A stretch of DNA of 64,000 nucleotides, taken from the NCBI GenBank assembly GCA_038049695.1, contig CP142459.1, positions 68,130,001 to 68,194,000 on the forward strand, written 5' to 3'. Under the pieces are notes generated by a model. That model saw only the letters and a program-made list of their open reading frames with translations, did no database searches and had not been told where the DNA came from. Both the position numbers and the translations under genes were made by a program. Within the stretch, counting starts at the first letter, position 1; each line of letters begins with the position of its first letter. This document shows positions 1 to 11,570 of the stretch, one piece after another. This DNA is from Cinnamomum chago (Eukaryota > Streptophyta > Magnoliopsida > Laurales > Lauraceae).

Positions 1-3000
1 GAGTTCTGCACGAGGCAGGCGTGGTCGGCCACACCTGACACCCGGACACGTGGCAAGGTTTGAGCGCGTGCTGACGGGACATAAGCGCCATCCACCCTGT
101 CCACTTTTACCCCATCTGACGACTACAGCCATATCAGGGCAGGGCCCAAGAAGGGATCCGATGGGACCTCAGCTGCCCACAGATCAAGGCAAGATCAAAC
201 TCAATGTGACTGGCATTTATTGCAATGTGGGCTATGATGGATCCTCATTAAATGCAATGTGGGCTATGATGGACCCTCATTAATGACTATATGGGCTGAT
301 AAGACCCCACTAGTCAGATCACTGGGCCCAATCACGCAGACACTAAGGAACCTTCTCATATAAGATAATGGACCACCCAAAAAAGAGATACGCACACATA
401 CATTCAAAAAAACCCCTGAACGTTCCTCTACTTCTCTTCTCCAACCTGCACTCACTCAGCCATCGGAGAGCCCTGCGCTGCCCACAGCCAGGGTCCTTTG
501 ACGCCTCCTTCTTCTTCTCCCCTTTCAGGTCCCCAGTCCAAGCAGTTCTACCTCTGGTCTTTTGGATAAGTCCCTTGAGGCACCTTTCTAATCTTGTGAG
601 TACATTTTCTGCACTTACAATTGGCGCCGTCTGTGGGGAACGATTTGCATAATCTTCCCTATCACCATGACGAGGAGAACTGTGAAAGGCGGAGAAACGT
701 CCAAGACGAAACGTGCAGGATCGTCGTCTGACCTCCTTCCTGCCAAGAAGAGGTCTGGGAAGAAATCAGTTGCAGAGGCCTACGACGAACGTGATTTCTT
801 CCGTATCGACGTTCAGGAGCATAACCTCCGCCCAGAGTCGCCTTCCAAGGGAATAACGGCGTCTCTCCGGCGGCGAAACTCTCGACAGCAGCCTGGAGGA
901 GGTCTCCTGATGGGTCGGGATCAGCGGAGTAAGTCTCCAGAGGTCGACGGACCACATCCCTCTGATCATATGGAGGATGCTGATGATGAAGACTATAATC
1001 CTGATGATGACTTCAACTCCACCCTTGAGGAGATCAGGGTACAGAACGATACCATCAAAGAGCAGGATGCTCTGATCCACCAGCTCCAGCAGCAGCTGGA
1101 AAGAGCTACGGGTTCAGCCGGGCAGCAGCAGCAGTCGCAGCGACAACACGAGAGGAGGGTTTCTCGTGGCAGGCGCACTGCCTCCCCCGAGGAAGACTTG
1201 AGGTTTCACCTGAATGAGAAGAAGCGTGACCGAACTCGAGATATAGGCTCGAGCACCAACCGCAGCTACTCGAGGAAAGCATCGGAGACCATTCCAGAGA
1301 ATAAGTTTAACAACCAGGAGTGGTTGGACGAGCGCATCAGGCAGACAGTCCAGCGCAACCTCGAAGTGGCTGGTCTCACCCGAGATCGACGGGATGCCTG
1401 TGAGACTGTCGATCTTGACTCATCCCCCTTCTCCCGCGACATCAGGAGATATCCCCTGCCGAAGAAGTTCACCGTACCAAGGTTCGTCACTTATGACGGG
1501 ACCTCAGATCCAGCTACGCATCTCAGGCACTTCTCTCAGAGGATGTCTGTTTGGAGGGATGAGGGTCATCTGAACTGTCGAGTCTTTTCCTCCAGTTTGG
1601 GTGACCTCCCCTTGAAGTGGTTCTGTGCGCTCCCGGAGGGGTCCATTTCGAGTTGGCAGCAGCTCCAGCAGTCCTTCATGAAGAAGTTTCAGGCCTACAG
1701 AATTTTGCCGAAAACGGATGCGGATATTATAGCCCTGAAGATGAAGCAAGGGGAGAACGTCACTCAATTCGCGAAGCGGTTCTGGACGGTCTACAGCCAG
1801 ATCGAGAGTTCCAAAGACGAGGTAGCAATCTTCGCGTTCCAGAATGCCTTGTTGCCAGATAGTGACCTTCGCAAAGATCTGGCCAGGAACCCAGTGTCCT
1901 CCATAGCGGCGCTCATGTCCATAGTCAACCGCTACATCGCCCAAGAGGACGACCAGGTCGGGCCGCGTAGAAGGACCGAGGTGAAAGGCCCTCAAAGAAA
2001 GATAAGGGACCGTCCTGAAGAGATGAGCCGGACAGACGCTGAGCGCCAGCCAGCTCGGCAAGGGCTCAGGCATTCGCCTCGGGAAGAAACAAAAAGCCTA
2101 GGTTGCCCTAGGACACGTACCGGGCAGTTAACACGATCTTTATGGAGCCCATCCACAAGATCATGTACAAGATCAAATCAAGGTTGTACTTTAGCTGGCC
2201 GGAGCCCATGAGAAGCGATCCGTCTTCCAGAGATCAGAGTAGGTTTTGTGCGTACCACAAGCAGAGTGGCCACAAGACTGAGGAATGTAAGATATTGCGG
2301 TCGCATTTGGAGAAGCTCGTACAGGATGGACATCTGCAGGAGTTCGTCAAGGCGGACACCAGGAACAACACCCGAGCTCCACGCCGAGACGAGAGGGGCC
2401 ACGACAGCGATGAGTCAGAAAAAATCATCAACGTCATCCATTTAGCTCCCCCGCCCAAAGGGAGTAACCGAGCTCGTGCCGAGGCCAGGCGGTCCTCCCA
2501 CAGTGAGCAGGTCATGGCCGCCGAGCTCGGCTCAGCTCCGAAGAGGGCTCGGAGGGAGCGACCCGAGATCAGGTTCTCAGATGCGGACTTGGAAGGGGTC
2601 CAGCTCCCCCACAACGACCCGCTGATCATCACTCTAAAACTGGACTGCACTGAGCAAGGTGTGAAGGACTGCACCGTGCAGAGGGTCCTTGTCGACCCCG
2701 GCATCTCGTCTGAGGTCCTCTATTTCGACTGCTTCAGGAGGATGGGACTAACGGAGAAGGATCTGCAGGAAGCCCGGATTCCCCTCATTGGCTTCAGCGC
2801 CAAGCCAGTGTACCCCAAGGGAAATGTGACATTCAGGGTCGAGGTCGGTGGCGTATCCGTCGTGACCAGCTTCTTGGTTGTCGACGCACCCTCGCCCTAT
2901 AATGCCATAGTGGGCCGGACCTGGCTCCACAGTCTAGAGGCGGTCCCCTCAACCCTTCACCAGAGGCTAAAGTTCCTGTTGGAAGGTCCGGATGGCAGGG

Positions 3001-4077
3001 TGGAAATAGTCACAGTTCGAGGTGATCAGCAGACGGCCAAGCAATGTCTGACAGCCATGGTGTCCGGCGAGGGAGAGCCCAAGGAAGTCAACATGGCCGA
3101 AATGGAGAAGAAGTTAGATGAGGTCGGCCAAGACCCAAAGATGAAGAGCGTAGAGGACCTGGCCGAGATCAGGATCGACTCAAAAGATCCGGAGCGGTTC
3201 TTCCTGCTCGGCACCCAGCTCGGGGAACCAGAGAAGTCCGAGCTGGTCCAATTCCTGGTGCAGAACAGAGATGCCTTCGCCTAGACACCTCAAGAGATGC
3301 CCGGCATTGACCCTGAGGTAATGTGCCATAAACTGAATGTGGACCCTAACCATAAACCAGTGATGCAGAGAGCTTGCAGGACTGGGGTGCCGCAGACCGA
3401 GGCCGTGGTCGAAAAGGTGGACAAACTGCTCGAGGTTGGCGTCATCAGAGAGGTCCAGTACCCGACCTGGCTAGCCAATACGGTGGTTGTCAAGAAGAAG
3501 ACTGGCAAGTGGAGGGTGTGCGTCGACTTTACCGACCTCAACAAAGCCTGCCCCAATAACAGTTTCCCTCTCCCAAAGATCGACCAAATGATCGATGCCA
3601 CTGCCGGACACGACATGATGAGTTTCCTTGACGCGTACCGCGGCTACCATCAGATACCACTGTACGGACCAGACGAAGAGAAGACAGCCTTCATAACACC
3701 CAGAGGCACATACTGTTACAAGGTGATGTCGTTTGGGCTGAAGAATGCAGGGGCCACCTACCAGAGACTCGTCACCAAGATGTTCCACGATCAGCTCGGC
3801 AGGACTATTGAGGTCTACATCGACGATATAGTAGTCAAGTCCAAGCAAGCGCAAAACCATTTGGTAGACCTGGTTCAAGTCTTCGACACTTTGAAGAGGT
3901 TCAAGCTCAAACTGAATGCCTCCAAGTGCGCCTTTGGTGTCGGTTCCGGCAAATTCTTGGGAAGCTTGGTCACCCGCAGGGGGATTGAGCCAAATCCAGA
4001 TCAGATCTCGGCTATCCTCAGAGTATAGAGTCCCACCTCGGCAAAGGAGGTCCAAAAGCTCACTGGGATGGCAACGT
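1..4077 (+). mobile_element. Gypsy (Ty3) LTR retrotransposon fossil, 5' half
   Basis: The window opens inside the 5' LTR, which ends near 619 and contains a 32-bp tandem duplication at 221-284. A primer-binding region starting TTGGCGCCGTCTGTGG follows at 621; this type is common in plant Tat-lineage Gypsy elements. Coding parts follow in the usual order: a gag region (about 667-2200) with a Retrotrans_gag-like domain, a CCHC-like segment near 2250-2330, an aspartic-protease-like segment (about 2640-2950) and a reverse transcriptase (about 3300-4030) with the YIDD active-site motif. RNase H, integrase and the 3' LTR are absent. The element stops where the tandem array beginning near 4078 starts. 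It is broken: at least two interruptions of the reading frames plus loss of the 3' half. Age cannot be dated because only one LTR is present. Confidence 0.93.
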
Positions 4078-5831
4078 ATTATAGAGTTGAGTTTGATTAT
4101 AGAGTATTTAACCAGAAAAATCACTTAATGTGCACGTGTTACGCGATCAAGCACTTTAGCAAATGGGGCACCAATTAGAGCAATTGGGCCCAATTTTTAT
4201 TTGTTTTTACCTATTTGGCACATCGTCAGCGCCGACCTTATTTACACTCAATAAGGTCCGTGATGACCCAGTCCGCGAACCATATTTAGGACTCATATCC
4301 CTATTTCTTCTCATTCTTCTCTTCTCTCGTCCACCATACTGTCGAGACAACCTTGGACCGGTCCTGAAGAGCGATTGCTTTTATTTCCAGAACCATCAGC
4401 CTTCGAACTGAATTCCACAACTGCTTCTTTTTGCTCCCATCGTCTTTTCCATCGTCCGTGATTTCTACCAATACTCCAGAGTATCTATCTCCTTTCGTTT
4501 TTGAATCCTTGTTAATGTTTTTTATATTTTTACTCTTTTTTGTTTTCCCGCCATCCCACATATGATATCAAAGTGCATGGTAGGTTAGCTTCAACGTCGT
4601 TGTTCGATTTGTACATTGTTTGTTTGGATTGATTAGGGTTTGTAGATTCCAAATTTGGGACATTTTCAGTTGAGAAGGACGATGGAGGATTGTAGCTTGT
4701 TTTAACACTTCCAGAAAAGTTTGAGTGAGAGTTATTTTTGTTTTAACAATTCTAAACGTGAGAATGTTGTATGCCGTCAAATGCCACTAGTGGTTCATTT
4801 GTTCCCTTTTGTGTTTCTTCATTTTGACAATGTGAGTGGGTTCATATGTTAGGATTAGCCTCTCAAAATCTCTTCATAATAAGATATAGATGGACCATTA
4901 GCAACTGTAGCCTGTAATGCATCAATTCATATGTGAAAAAAAAAAAGAAGGATTCATATTTAAAGAACCACATCCACATGAGTGATCGAACCAATTATCT
5001 CATCCTCACATGCCCTAAATATTGCACACAACAGGTAGAATGCGAATTGATAATACATTTGAACTACAGAACCCACCATCTCTACAAGAATTACACCACA
5101 ATATTTAATACTCAGAACTTCATCAACCAATCATCACCTCACTCCCCAAATAGATCATTATAGTTTCAAATGCTCTACACCATTAGTTATCTTGAAACTG
5201 ATACAAGAAACTTTCTTTAGTAAATAGCTAGGTGTGACGTTTATATACTAACACGGTCTATATCCCTTATCATTTCAAGAAATCAAGATGAATAGTTATT
5301 TGCAAACTTACAACAGATAATTTAGAATGTAAATAGAGAAATAAGAACAGATCTATGGTTTCAATCCATTGGTGCTGGTTTTGTTAATTTTAAGCTTTCC
5401 TTGCATCTTGAATGATTGATATAATGGGTGTTTTGTTTTGAGGGCAATTGAATGAATAGTTGGTTATATGTTTTTGTTATTCTTTTTGTGGTGTCTAAAT
5501 GTAGAAATGCAGTTTATGAGTTTCATTTGATGATTTGTGTTTTGTGCTTTATGGTGGAATAAGTTTTAATGTGGACATTGTGTGGCTTGAATACTTGATA
5601 CAATGGGTGTTTTGTGTTTTAGGGCAATTGAATGGATGGTTATATGCTTAGCTATTCCTTAGGTGATGTGGAAATGTGGAAATGCAATTTTTTTATCATT
5701 CAATATTTGTGTTTTTTGTGGAATCAGTGTTAATCTGTGCACTGTTTGAATTGATGAACAATTTCTTGGCTGATTTTGTTCATTTTATATATTCTTTGTG
5801 TCTTAAATGCTTGTTAAAATGTGTGTTTTGT

Positions 5832-6989
5832 CCATGGTTAAAAATCTCGGTCTCGGTCGCGGTATCGGCCGGGCCGAAAAACTGATATGATATCGGTATC
5901 GGTCGCGGATATCTGTCCGTCGCGGTCATCACGGTATGAATTTTTTTTTTCAATCCAAAAAAATTCGCAAAAATATCCAAAAAAATCCATAATATTAGAA
6001 AATGCTAGAAAACAATATTTGTTTCCATTAATAACAGCAATAAATCAAAATCTCGGTCACCTTAAGTTATAAGTCCTGTCTGTGTTGCTGCTGTCGCAAT
6101 TCACTGTCTTTTCCAGTATTTTATATAATGCAAACATTAAAAAATTTGAAAATAAAATAATTAAAATAAAAATCTAAATCATATTTATGACTATGAGTAG
6201 ATGTAGATCTATTATCTACACACTATTAATAAGCTATTAAGCCTTTGGTATCACAAATATCCTAACAAGTAACAACAATTATTTTTTAGAAAACAAAAAT
6301 TAATAAAATCATTTTCAAAATCCTAAATATATAGATCTAACATAAAAGTATGTAGATCAATCATTTACACACCATACAATGATCATGAATCATTAAAACA
6401 ACATATTTATGATGAAATCCCCAAAAAAATGATATATTATAATTCAAATATTAAAAAATCCAAAAATAAAAAAAATGGAAAAAAAGGTTCAAAATCATGT
6501 GTATGAGTAGATCTAGCATGAAAGTAAGTAGATCTAACTTCTAAATGAAGAAAACAACACAATTACACAAGTGAGTAAGTAACAGACCTCTATGCTTCAT
6601 CTATAAAAATAAAATAAAAAAACATAATATGCTTTAAGTTGATTTCCTCTTACCTTAGATAATATTTTCTTCAAAAAATAGAAGTGAGATTTGAAAATAT
6701 GCAAGAGAGATGGTGGCTGCTGCTATGGCTAATAAGGAGTTGAGAAGAGAGGAGAAGAAGATGAAGATGAGGGAAAAAAATATAAAAATTAGAGTTTTCA
6801 CCCTTTTATACATATCTAGGCCGATATTTTGAAAATATCGGCCGAGATATCGATAAATCCGCTATGGACATTATCTCGGCCGAGATGGGCCGAGATATTG
6901 AAGAAAAAAACCACTACCGATATCTAAGTGAGATATCGGTGCGGTATCGACCGATACCGGTTCATATCGGCCGGTTTTTAAATCCATGG
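5832..6989. mobile_element. Nested non-autonomous DNA element with TATCGG-rich ends
   Basis: Both ends carry CCATGG followed inward by TTAAAAA-type sequence and then a dense series of TATCGG/CGGCCG motifs. These form imperfect inverted repeats of roughly 100 bp. The interior is very AT-rich and noncoding. The left flank TTTTGT is repeated just after the right end, so a 6-7-bp target duplication is likely. Removing the insert and one copy restores the third internal repeat unit of the host MULE (compare GTGTTTTGTGTTTTAGGGC at about 5607). The superfamily cannot be named with certainty; a hAT- or MULE-like non-autonomous element is plausible. Confidence 0.72.
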
Positions 6990-7336
6990 TTTTGTTTTTA
7001 GGATAATTGAATAGATAAATAGTTATATGTTTAGTTATTATGGAGTTATATCTTCTTTGTGCTATATGTGTTCTTCCAAATACGTTGTAATGTAACTTGT
7101 AATTGAAGTGATGATGTCTGTGGATGTTGTGAATTTTCAACTGTAAACTTACGAAATGTGCAGAATTGTTTCTTAATTGTATATGGGATGTTGATTGAAT
7201 GTCAATTGAATGCATGGTTTGTTTGTGCTTATATTTTAAATGCAGCATTTATCTTTTTCTTGTTGTATACATAGTTGTATTTTGATGTAAATGTCATAGT
7301 TCCAACATTTTATTTTATTTTTCCTTGTGTTTTGTA

Positions 7337-7730
7337 TTTTGATGTAAGTGTCATCACCGATGCTGTAGCACTAAAAATACTGGAAAAATTACAACTTTTG
7401 GTTGAAAAATTAGGAAACATGCGTCAGTGATGACCTTATTTTACACTACTAAGGTTATCACCGACTCTGTAATGGTTTCATTGAATATATTGCTTGGAAA
7501 AGTTACAACTTTTGCTAAATAAAAAAAGGAAACATGCGTCAGTGGTGACCTTATTTTACATTGCTAAGGTCATCACCGACACTGTAGCACTAAAAATACC
7601 TAAGAATGCAGGGAAAAGTAACAACTTTTAGTTGAAAAATTCGGAAAACCTGCGTCGATGATGATCTTATTTTACACTGTTAAGGTTATCGCCGACCTTA
7701 CTCTATGTAAATAAGGTCAGCACCGACGAT
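7337..7730. repeat. Subterminal tandem repeats of the MULE
   Basis: About 3.5 units of 106-116 bp start at about 7345, 7451, 7567 and 7681. Each carries GGTNATCACCGAC, an ATTACAACTTTTGG-type block and a TGCGTCAGTGATGACCTTA-type block. The same ACCTTATTTACA and CACCGAC words recur in the terminal inverted repeats, so the array looks like amplified subterminal sequence, a usual position for transposase-binding repeats. Confidence 0.8.
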
Positions 7731-7867
7731 GTGCCAAATAGGTAAAAAAAAAAAAAAAAATTAAAATTGACCCCAATTGCTCTAATTGGTGCACCACTGG
7801 CTAAAATGTTTGATTATGTAACACATGCGCGTTATGTGTTTTTTCCAATTAAATCCTCTTGATTATA

Positions 7868-8370
7868 TGTATATCATTGTTTCCTAAAATTAGAATGGCA
7901 GTTGGTACCATTCCAGGTCTTCTGCACTATCCAATGTAGATTTTATAATCCATAGATCTTCCCATAATAATACCTTTGACAATAATAATGATATTGATAA
8001 TGTAGAGTTTAATTGTATGTATACAATCATTTCCTAAAATTAGAATGGCAGCTGGTGCCTTTCCAAGTCTTCTGATCTATATATATATATTCAAAATGTA
8101 TATAATATAATATTCCTATAGATCTTCCCATAATGGATGAATCCCCATTATTTCCAGGTCTTCTACTCTATACAATGTAGATAATATAATCCATAGATTT
8201 TTCCCATAATGGAAACCTTTGACACTGATAATTTTGAGTTTAATGATATGTATATCATTATTTCCTAAAATTAGAATGGCAGCCGGTGTCGTTTCTATAC
8301 TCCTGCTCTATACAATAAATAGATGATATAACCCATAGATTTTTCCCATAATGGATGAATACCCTCCTTA
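7868..8370. repeat. Short tandem array interrupted by the MULE
   Basis: Copies of a unit containing TCATTATTTCCTAAAATTAG followed by AATGGCAG and a CCATAGATCTTCCCATAATGG-like block recur. TTCCTAAAAT starts at 7881, 8031 and 8262, so spacing is about 150 bp and then 231 bp, the longer gap holding a partial sub-duplication. The first copy begins left of the MULE (about 4078-4101) and resumes at 7868, so the MULE landed inside it. Confidence 0.82.
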
Positions 8371-9351
8371 AATTTCAAGCCTATAAGAAGGGTTTCAAAT
8401 GGACGTTAGAAGCAACAAGGGAGACTGGGTTTCTACGCTCTTCAAAATATTGAAGATTGCATTTTGGGGTTCGTGGTTCCTGGGTCAGCACTGTTTTCCC
8501 TTTTCTTTTCTTTTTTTCAATGCTAGCTGTCTTACATTTTGCATAATTTGCTATATTTTATTTTATTTTATTTTATTTAGATCTCTGTGTTTATAAGAGC
8601 AACATCTCCATTCGGGGATGTTATTTTAACAAATGTAGTGAATTTATTATTTTATTATATTTTTATCTTTTTAAAGTTACTCCAAAATCCAAATCTCCAA
8701 CCATCGTTTTTCTTAAAAAGACTTTTTGCATTCTTGTAAACCCACGTTATAAAATATTAAAAAAAAGGCATGTTACTTTTCGTATGCTGAACTCTGGCAT
8801 GCCAAATGTCGTGTCAAACAACGTCAAATGTTGGTATTCAAAAGGAATTTTTTTTACCATTGATTGTGCCATGTGGCATTTTACATCTTGAAAGGAGATG
8901 CTCTAAGACTTCAGATGCTGATGCAATTCATCATCATCATCATCATCGAATGTTGATTTGCATCAAACACTTAATTGTAAAATGTCGATGGTGATCAAGC
9001 ACTTGAATCAAGCCTGGCCCACGCATTTTTAACCCAAAAGGCATATATATATACATATTCTTCAATGCTATTACTATTGGCTTTGAAATAATTTTAATTT
9101 GGAGGACCAAATTCTGAAGCGGGCCCCACAGGCAACGATGCATTTCTTTACTTGTCAAGTTTTTTGTACAAGTGGGACATGTATGCTTCATTGGTTCAGA
9201 ACTTTTGATATAGATATTTAGATCCTAGCCATCGAATGTTTAGCATATTTTTGGAAATTTATGTTTCTTCTACATCTATTTGAATAATATCTTTAATATT
9301 TGGATTTCTTTTCTTATGCAGGCTGCACATTAGCTAAATTAGGAGGAACAA
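8371..9351 (+). promoter_or_regulatory. Promoter and leader region of first GH17 gene
   Basis: A weak TATA-like CCTATAAGAAG lies at 8380-8390, followed by a purine-rich segment (AACAAGGGAGACTGG) that resembles the segment after the clear TATA box of the second GH17 gene. A splice-acceptor-like TTCTTATGCAG lies about 30 bp before the start codon, as it does before the second gene (TTATTTTGCAG). I infer a noncoding leader exon and a leader intron of about 0.8 kb. A (CAT)n run at 8926-8947 and generic AT-rich sequence fill the rest. Confidence 0.4.
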
Positions 9352-10751
9352 ATGATGGCTTTCCCTGTGAAGAACTCCTGCATTATGACTATCCCTATGT
9401 TATTATCGGTTTTCCTTCACTGTTGCATCTCTTTCACAAGTAAGATTTCTCACTAGCTTCTTATAACAAATGTATACTTTATTATAGGAATTTTTCTTCG
9501 ACCCCTATTCAATCAATCAAGGGAACCAACTCAAAGGGGGTTGGTTAATTTCTTGTCAAAACAAATAGAATTCAAGTGTTTTCAAACAACATGAGTATCA
9601 ATCAAATTACAAGTATAAAAATCTGGGGGCAAGTAGCAGGCCCATGCACGTGTGGCCGGCTTGCTAAACATGTACTAAGGTCATGAGGACTAGCTACTTG
9701 AATCTGGATTCACTTGTTAAAATTCAATACATATAAAAGATGACAATAAGCATATAAGAAGACAGACAAGCCATGGAAGTTTAATGCTGTTATGAACATT
9801 GTTTCAGATGCCCACCCCATAGGCGTCTGCTATGGCATGCAAGGCAACAATCTACCAGCCCCAGCTGATGTAATCAATCTCTACAAAAAAACAGGCATCG
9901 AACGAATCCGGCTCTTTGATCCCAACCATGATGTTTTAGGGGCACTGAGAGGATCAGGGCTACGAGTCTCTTTAGGGGTGACCAATGCAGACATCCCTGG
10001 CCTCGCAGGCAGTCAAGAGACAGCAAATGCATGGGTTGCTACTAATGTTAAAGCCTATCCTGACGTCTCATTCACATACATATCCGTCGGAAATGAGGTG
10101 ATTCCAGGTGAGATGTCCCGGTATGTCGCGCCCGCGATCCAAAACATACACAATGCAGTTGTAGCAGCTGGCCTAAGCACCATTAAGGTGAGCACTGTCG
10201 TCCCAAGTAACGTCCTCGGCGTCTCCTACCCTCCTTCACAGGGTGCATTTTCCACCGCAGCGGTGTCGGACATGACCTCAATTGTATCGGTCCTCGCCCA
10301 GATTGGCTCGCCGCTTATGGCGAATGTGTACCCTTACTTCGCCTATGCGGCTGAACCAGAAAAAATTTCGCAGGATTATGCATTGTTTACTGCTAAGTCG
10401 CCCCCTGTTCATGATGGTAACTTGGACTATTGGTGTCTTTTCGATGCCATGGTCGATTCTTTCTACTCAGCGATGGAGAGAGTCGGAGGGGCCAATGTAG
10501 GTATTGTGGTCTCGGAGAGTGGCTGGCCGTCGGCTGGAAATGGTGCATACACTACACCAGATTTGGCCAAGGTCTACAATAACAATCTCATAAATCATGT
10601 GACCTCTAAAGGGACACCAAAGAGACCAGATAGCCGCCTTGACACATTTGTGTTTGCCATGTTCAATGAGAACCTCAAGCCTGCTGGGATTGAACAGAAC
10701 TGGGGGTTATTCTATCCCAACATGCAGCCAGTTTACCCCATTTTCCAATAA
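9352..10751 (+). CDS. Glucan endo-1,3-beta-glucosidase (GH17, PR-2 type)
   Basis: The predicted enzyme hydrolyses internal beta-1,3-glucan bonds of callose or fungal walls after secretion. Exon 1 is 9352-9439 and exon 2 is 9808-10751, joined by a phase-1 GT-AG intron (donor GTAAGA, acceptor TTTCAG), giving 343 residues. Residues 1 to about 30 form a signal peptide with hydrophobic core IPMLLSVFLHCCISF. The mature part starts near AHPIGVCYG, the usual GH17 opening. The catalytic acid is E126 in ISVGNEV, the nucleophile is E266 in VVSESGWPS, and conserved FAMFNENLK and QNWGLFYP follow. Length and the end at PVYPIFQ match extracellular forms without the C-terminal vacuolar extension. The first of two ATGs was taken; the second would lose one residue. 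A polyadenylation signal AATAAA lies at 10897. The gene is a tandem paralogue of the one at 13109. Subtype is not certain. Confidence 0.95.
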
Positions 10752-10757
10752 TCACAG

Positions 10758-10846
10758 TAGCGGTAGCGGTGGTGGTGGTGGTGGTGGTGGTGGTGGTCGT
10801 GGTCGTGGTAGTGGTAGTGGTAGTGGTCGTGGTCGTAGTCATGGTC
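10758..10846 (+). repeat. (GGT)n-rich trinucleotide repeat in 3' UTR
   Basis: An imperfect run of GGT, CGT and AGT triplets starts six bases after the stop codon of the first glucanase. Translated in other frames it gives glycine/serine runs, which are not regarded as protein. The second glucanase has only GTGGTGGTAGTGGTG in the same place, so this run expanded after duplication. Confidence 0.9.
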
Positions 10847-11097
10847 GTCATTTTGTAATCTTATTTCCTAAACCATGTCACATACTTATGTTTTGGAATA
10901 AAATTTTTAAGGAATCTCTCGGTTTGACTTTTGGGGCTACATTGATTGGCTTTGGAATTGGATTTGTATTTCTGATGGCTAATGAGCAGATATTTGAATT
11001 AATTTCTACTTTCTCTTGGAGTTATCCTCATTGGTCAACTCCCTAAATGTAAATAATATGAGGTTTTCAGTATTTATGTGCAATGGCATTTAGCCTA

Positions 11098-11215
11098 AAA
11101 CATGACAACTATGATCTTCTAGAGATTTAGCCATTTAGCTTAAAATATCTTAATTATTCTCTTTCCTTATTTGTGCAAAGAAGGAAATCTCTAGAAGATC
11201 CTAGTTGTCATGTTT
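11098..11215. repeat. 31-bp inverted repeat with 56-base loop
   Basis: Arms 11098-11128 and 11185-11215 are complementary with a single mismatch (arm starts AAACATGACAACTATGATC). The loop contains CATTTAGCTTAAAA, a near repeat of the sequence just before the left arm. No target duplication could be found, so a MITE, a chance foldback or a small-RNA hairpin are all possible. Confidence 0.75.
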
Positions 11216-11465
11216 GATCCACACGGTTGATGCTTGGTCAACCTTTATCATCCATATCTCTAACCTTATTAATGGCATCCCCATTGTGATTATATTTGAA
11301 GTGAGGTGAAAGATAGACTAATATGATTAGATTGCACTTATTAAGCTCTCATCTTCAACATTTGATGCCTATCCTTGAAATATAGATTAATGATATTCAT
11401 TAAATGCCTAATACGTTTTTAATTTTCAAATGATTTCACTTTATGCACAAGAAAAGAAAGGGCTT

Positions 11466-11570
11466 TATAAATCCATGGAAACCTGCAAGGGAGAGTTCAC
11501 AAGAAGATTTACACACTCTGCTCACGTGCATTGAAGAAACAAAGGCTTTTAGCTCAAATATTCCGCAGGC
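11466..11570 (+). promoter_or_regulatory. TATA box and probable leader exon of second GH17 gene
   Basis: TATAAAT at 11466-11472 is followed by AACCTGCAAGGGAGAG and a short C/A-rich segment. No coding exon of the gene lies here, but TTATTTTGCAG at about 13086-13096 precedes the ATG by 12 bases. A leader intron of about 1.5 kb is therefore inferred. The donor (possibly at ACG|GTTTGTG near 11574) is not certain. Confidence 0.5.

Larger units (their letters stand above)
4102..7858. mobile_element. Non-autonomous Mutator-like element (MULE), complete
   Basis: Long terminal inverted repeats of about 150 bp run inward from both ends. The left end begins GAGTATTTAACCAGAAAAAT and the reverse complement of the right end begins GAGGATTTAATTGGAAAAAA. 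Identity continues through a shared block containing CACCAATTAGAGCAATTG and ACCTATTTGGCACATCGTC. The element is flanked by a perfect 9-bp target duplication TTGATTATA (4093-4101 and 7859-7867), the hallmark of the Mutator superfamily. The 3.76-kb interior is AT-rich, with no transposase or other long reading frame, so movement would need a partner element. Past the left inverted repeat, 4280-4560 resembles a promoter and leader (TATTTAGG, then C/T-rich sequence). Three copies of a roughly 180-bp internal unit start near 5408, 5588 and 5802; the third is split by a nested insertion. Confidence 0.92.

Noticed and set aside
8926-8947. Run of histidine codons
   Set aside because: A short (CAT)n microsatellite in an upstream spacer with no conserved frame.
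10639-11046. Frame encoding a glycine/arginine-rich peptide overlapping the glucanase 3' end
   Set aside because: It is a translation of the GGT triplet repeat and 3' UTR; the GH17 frame explains the coding part.
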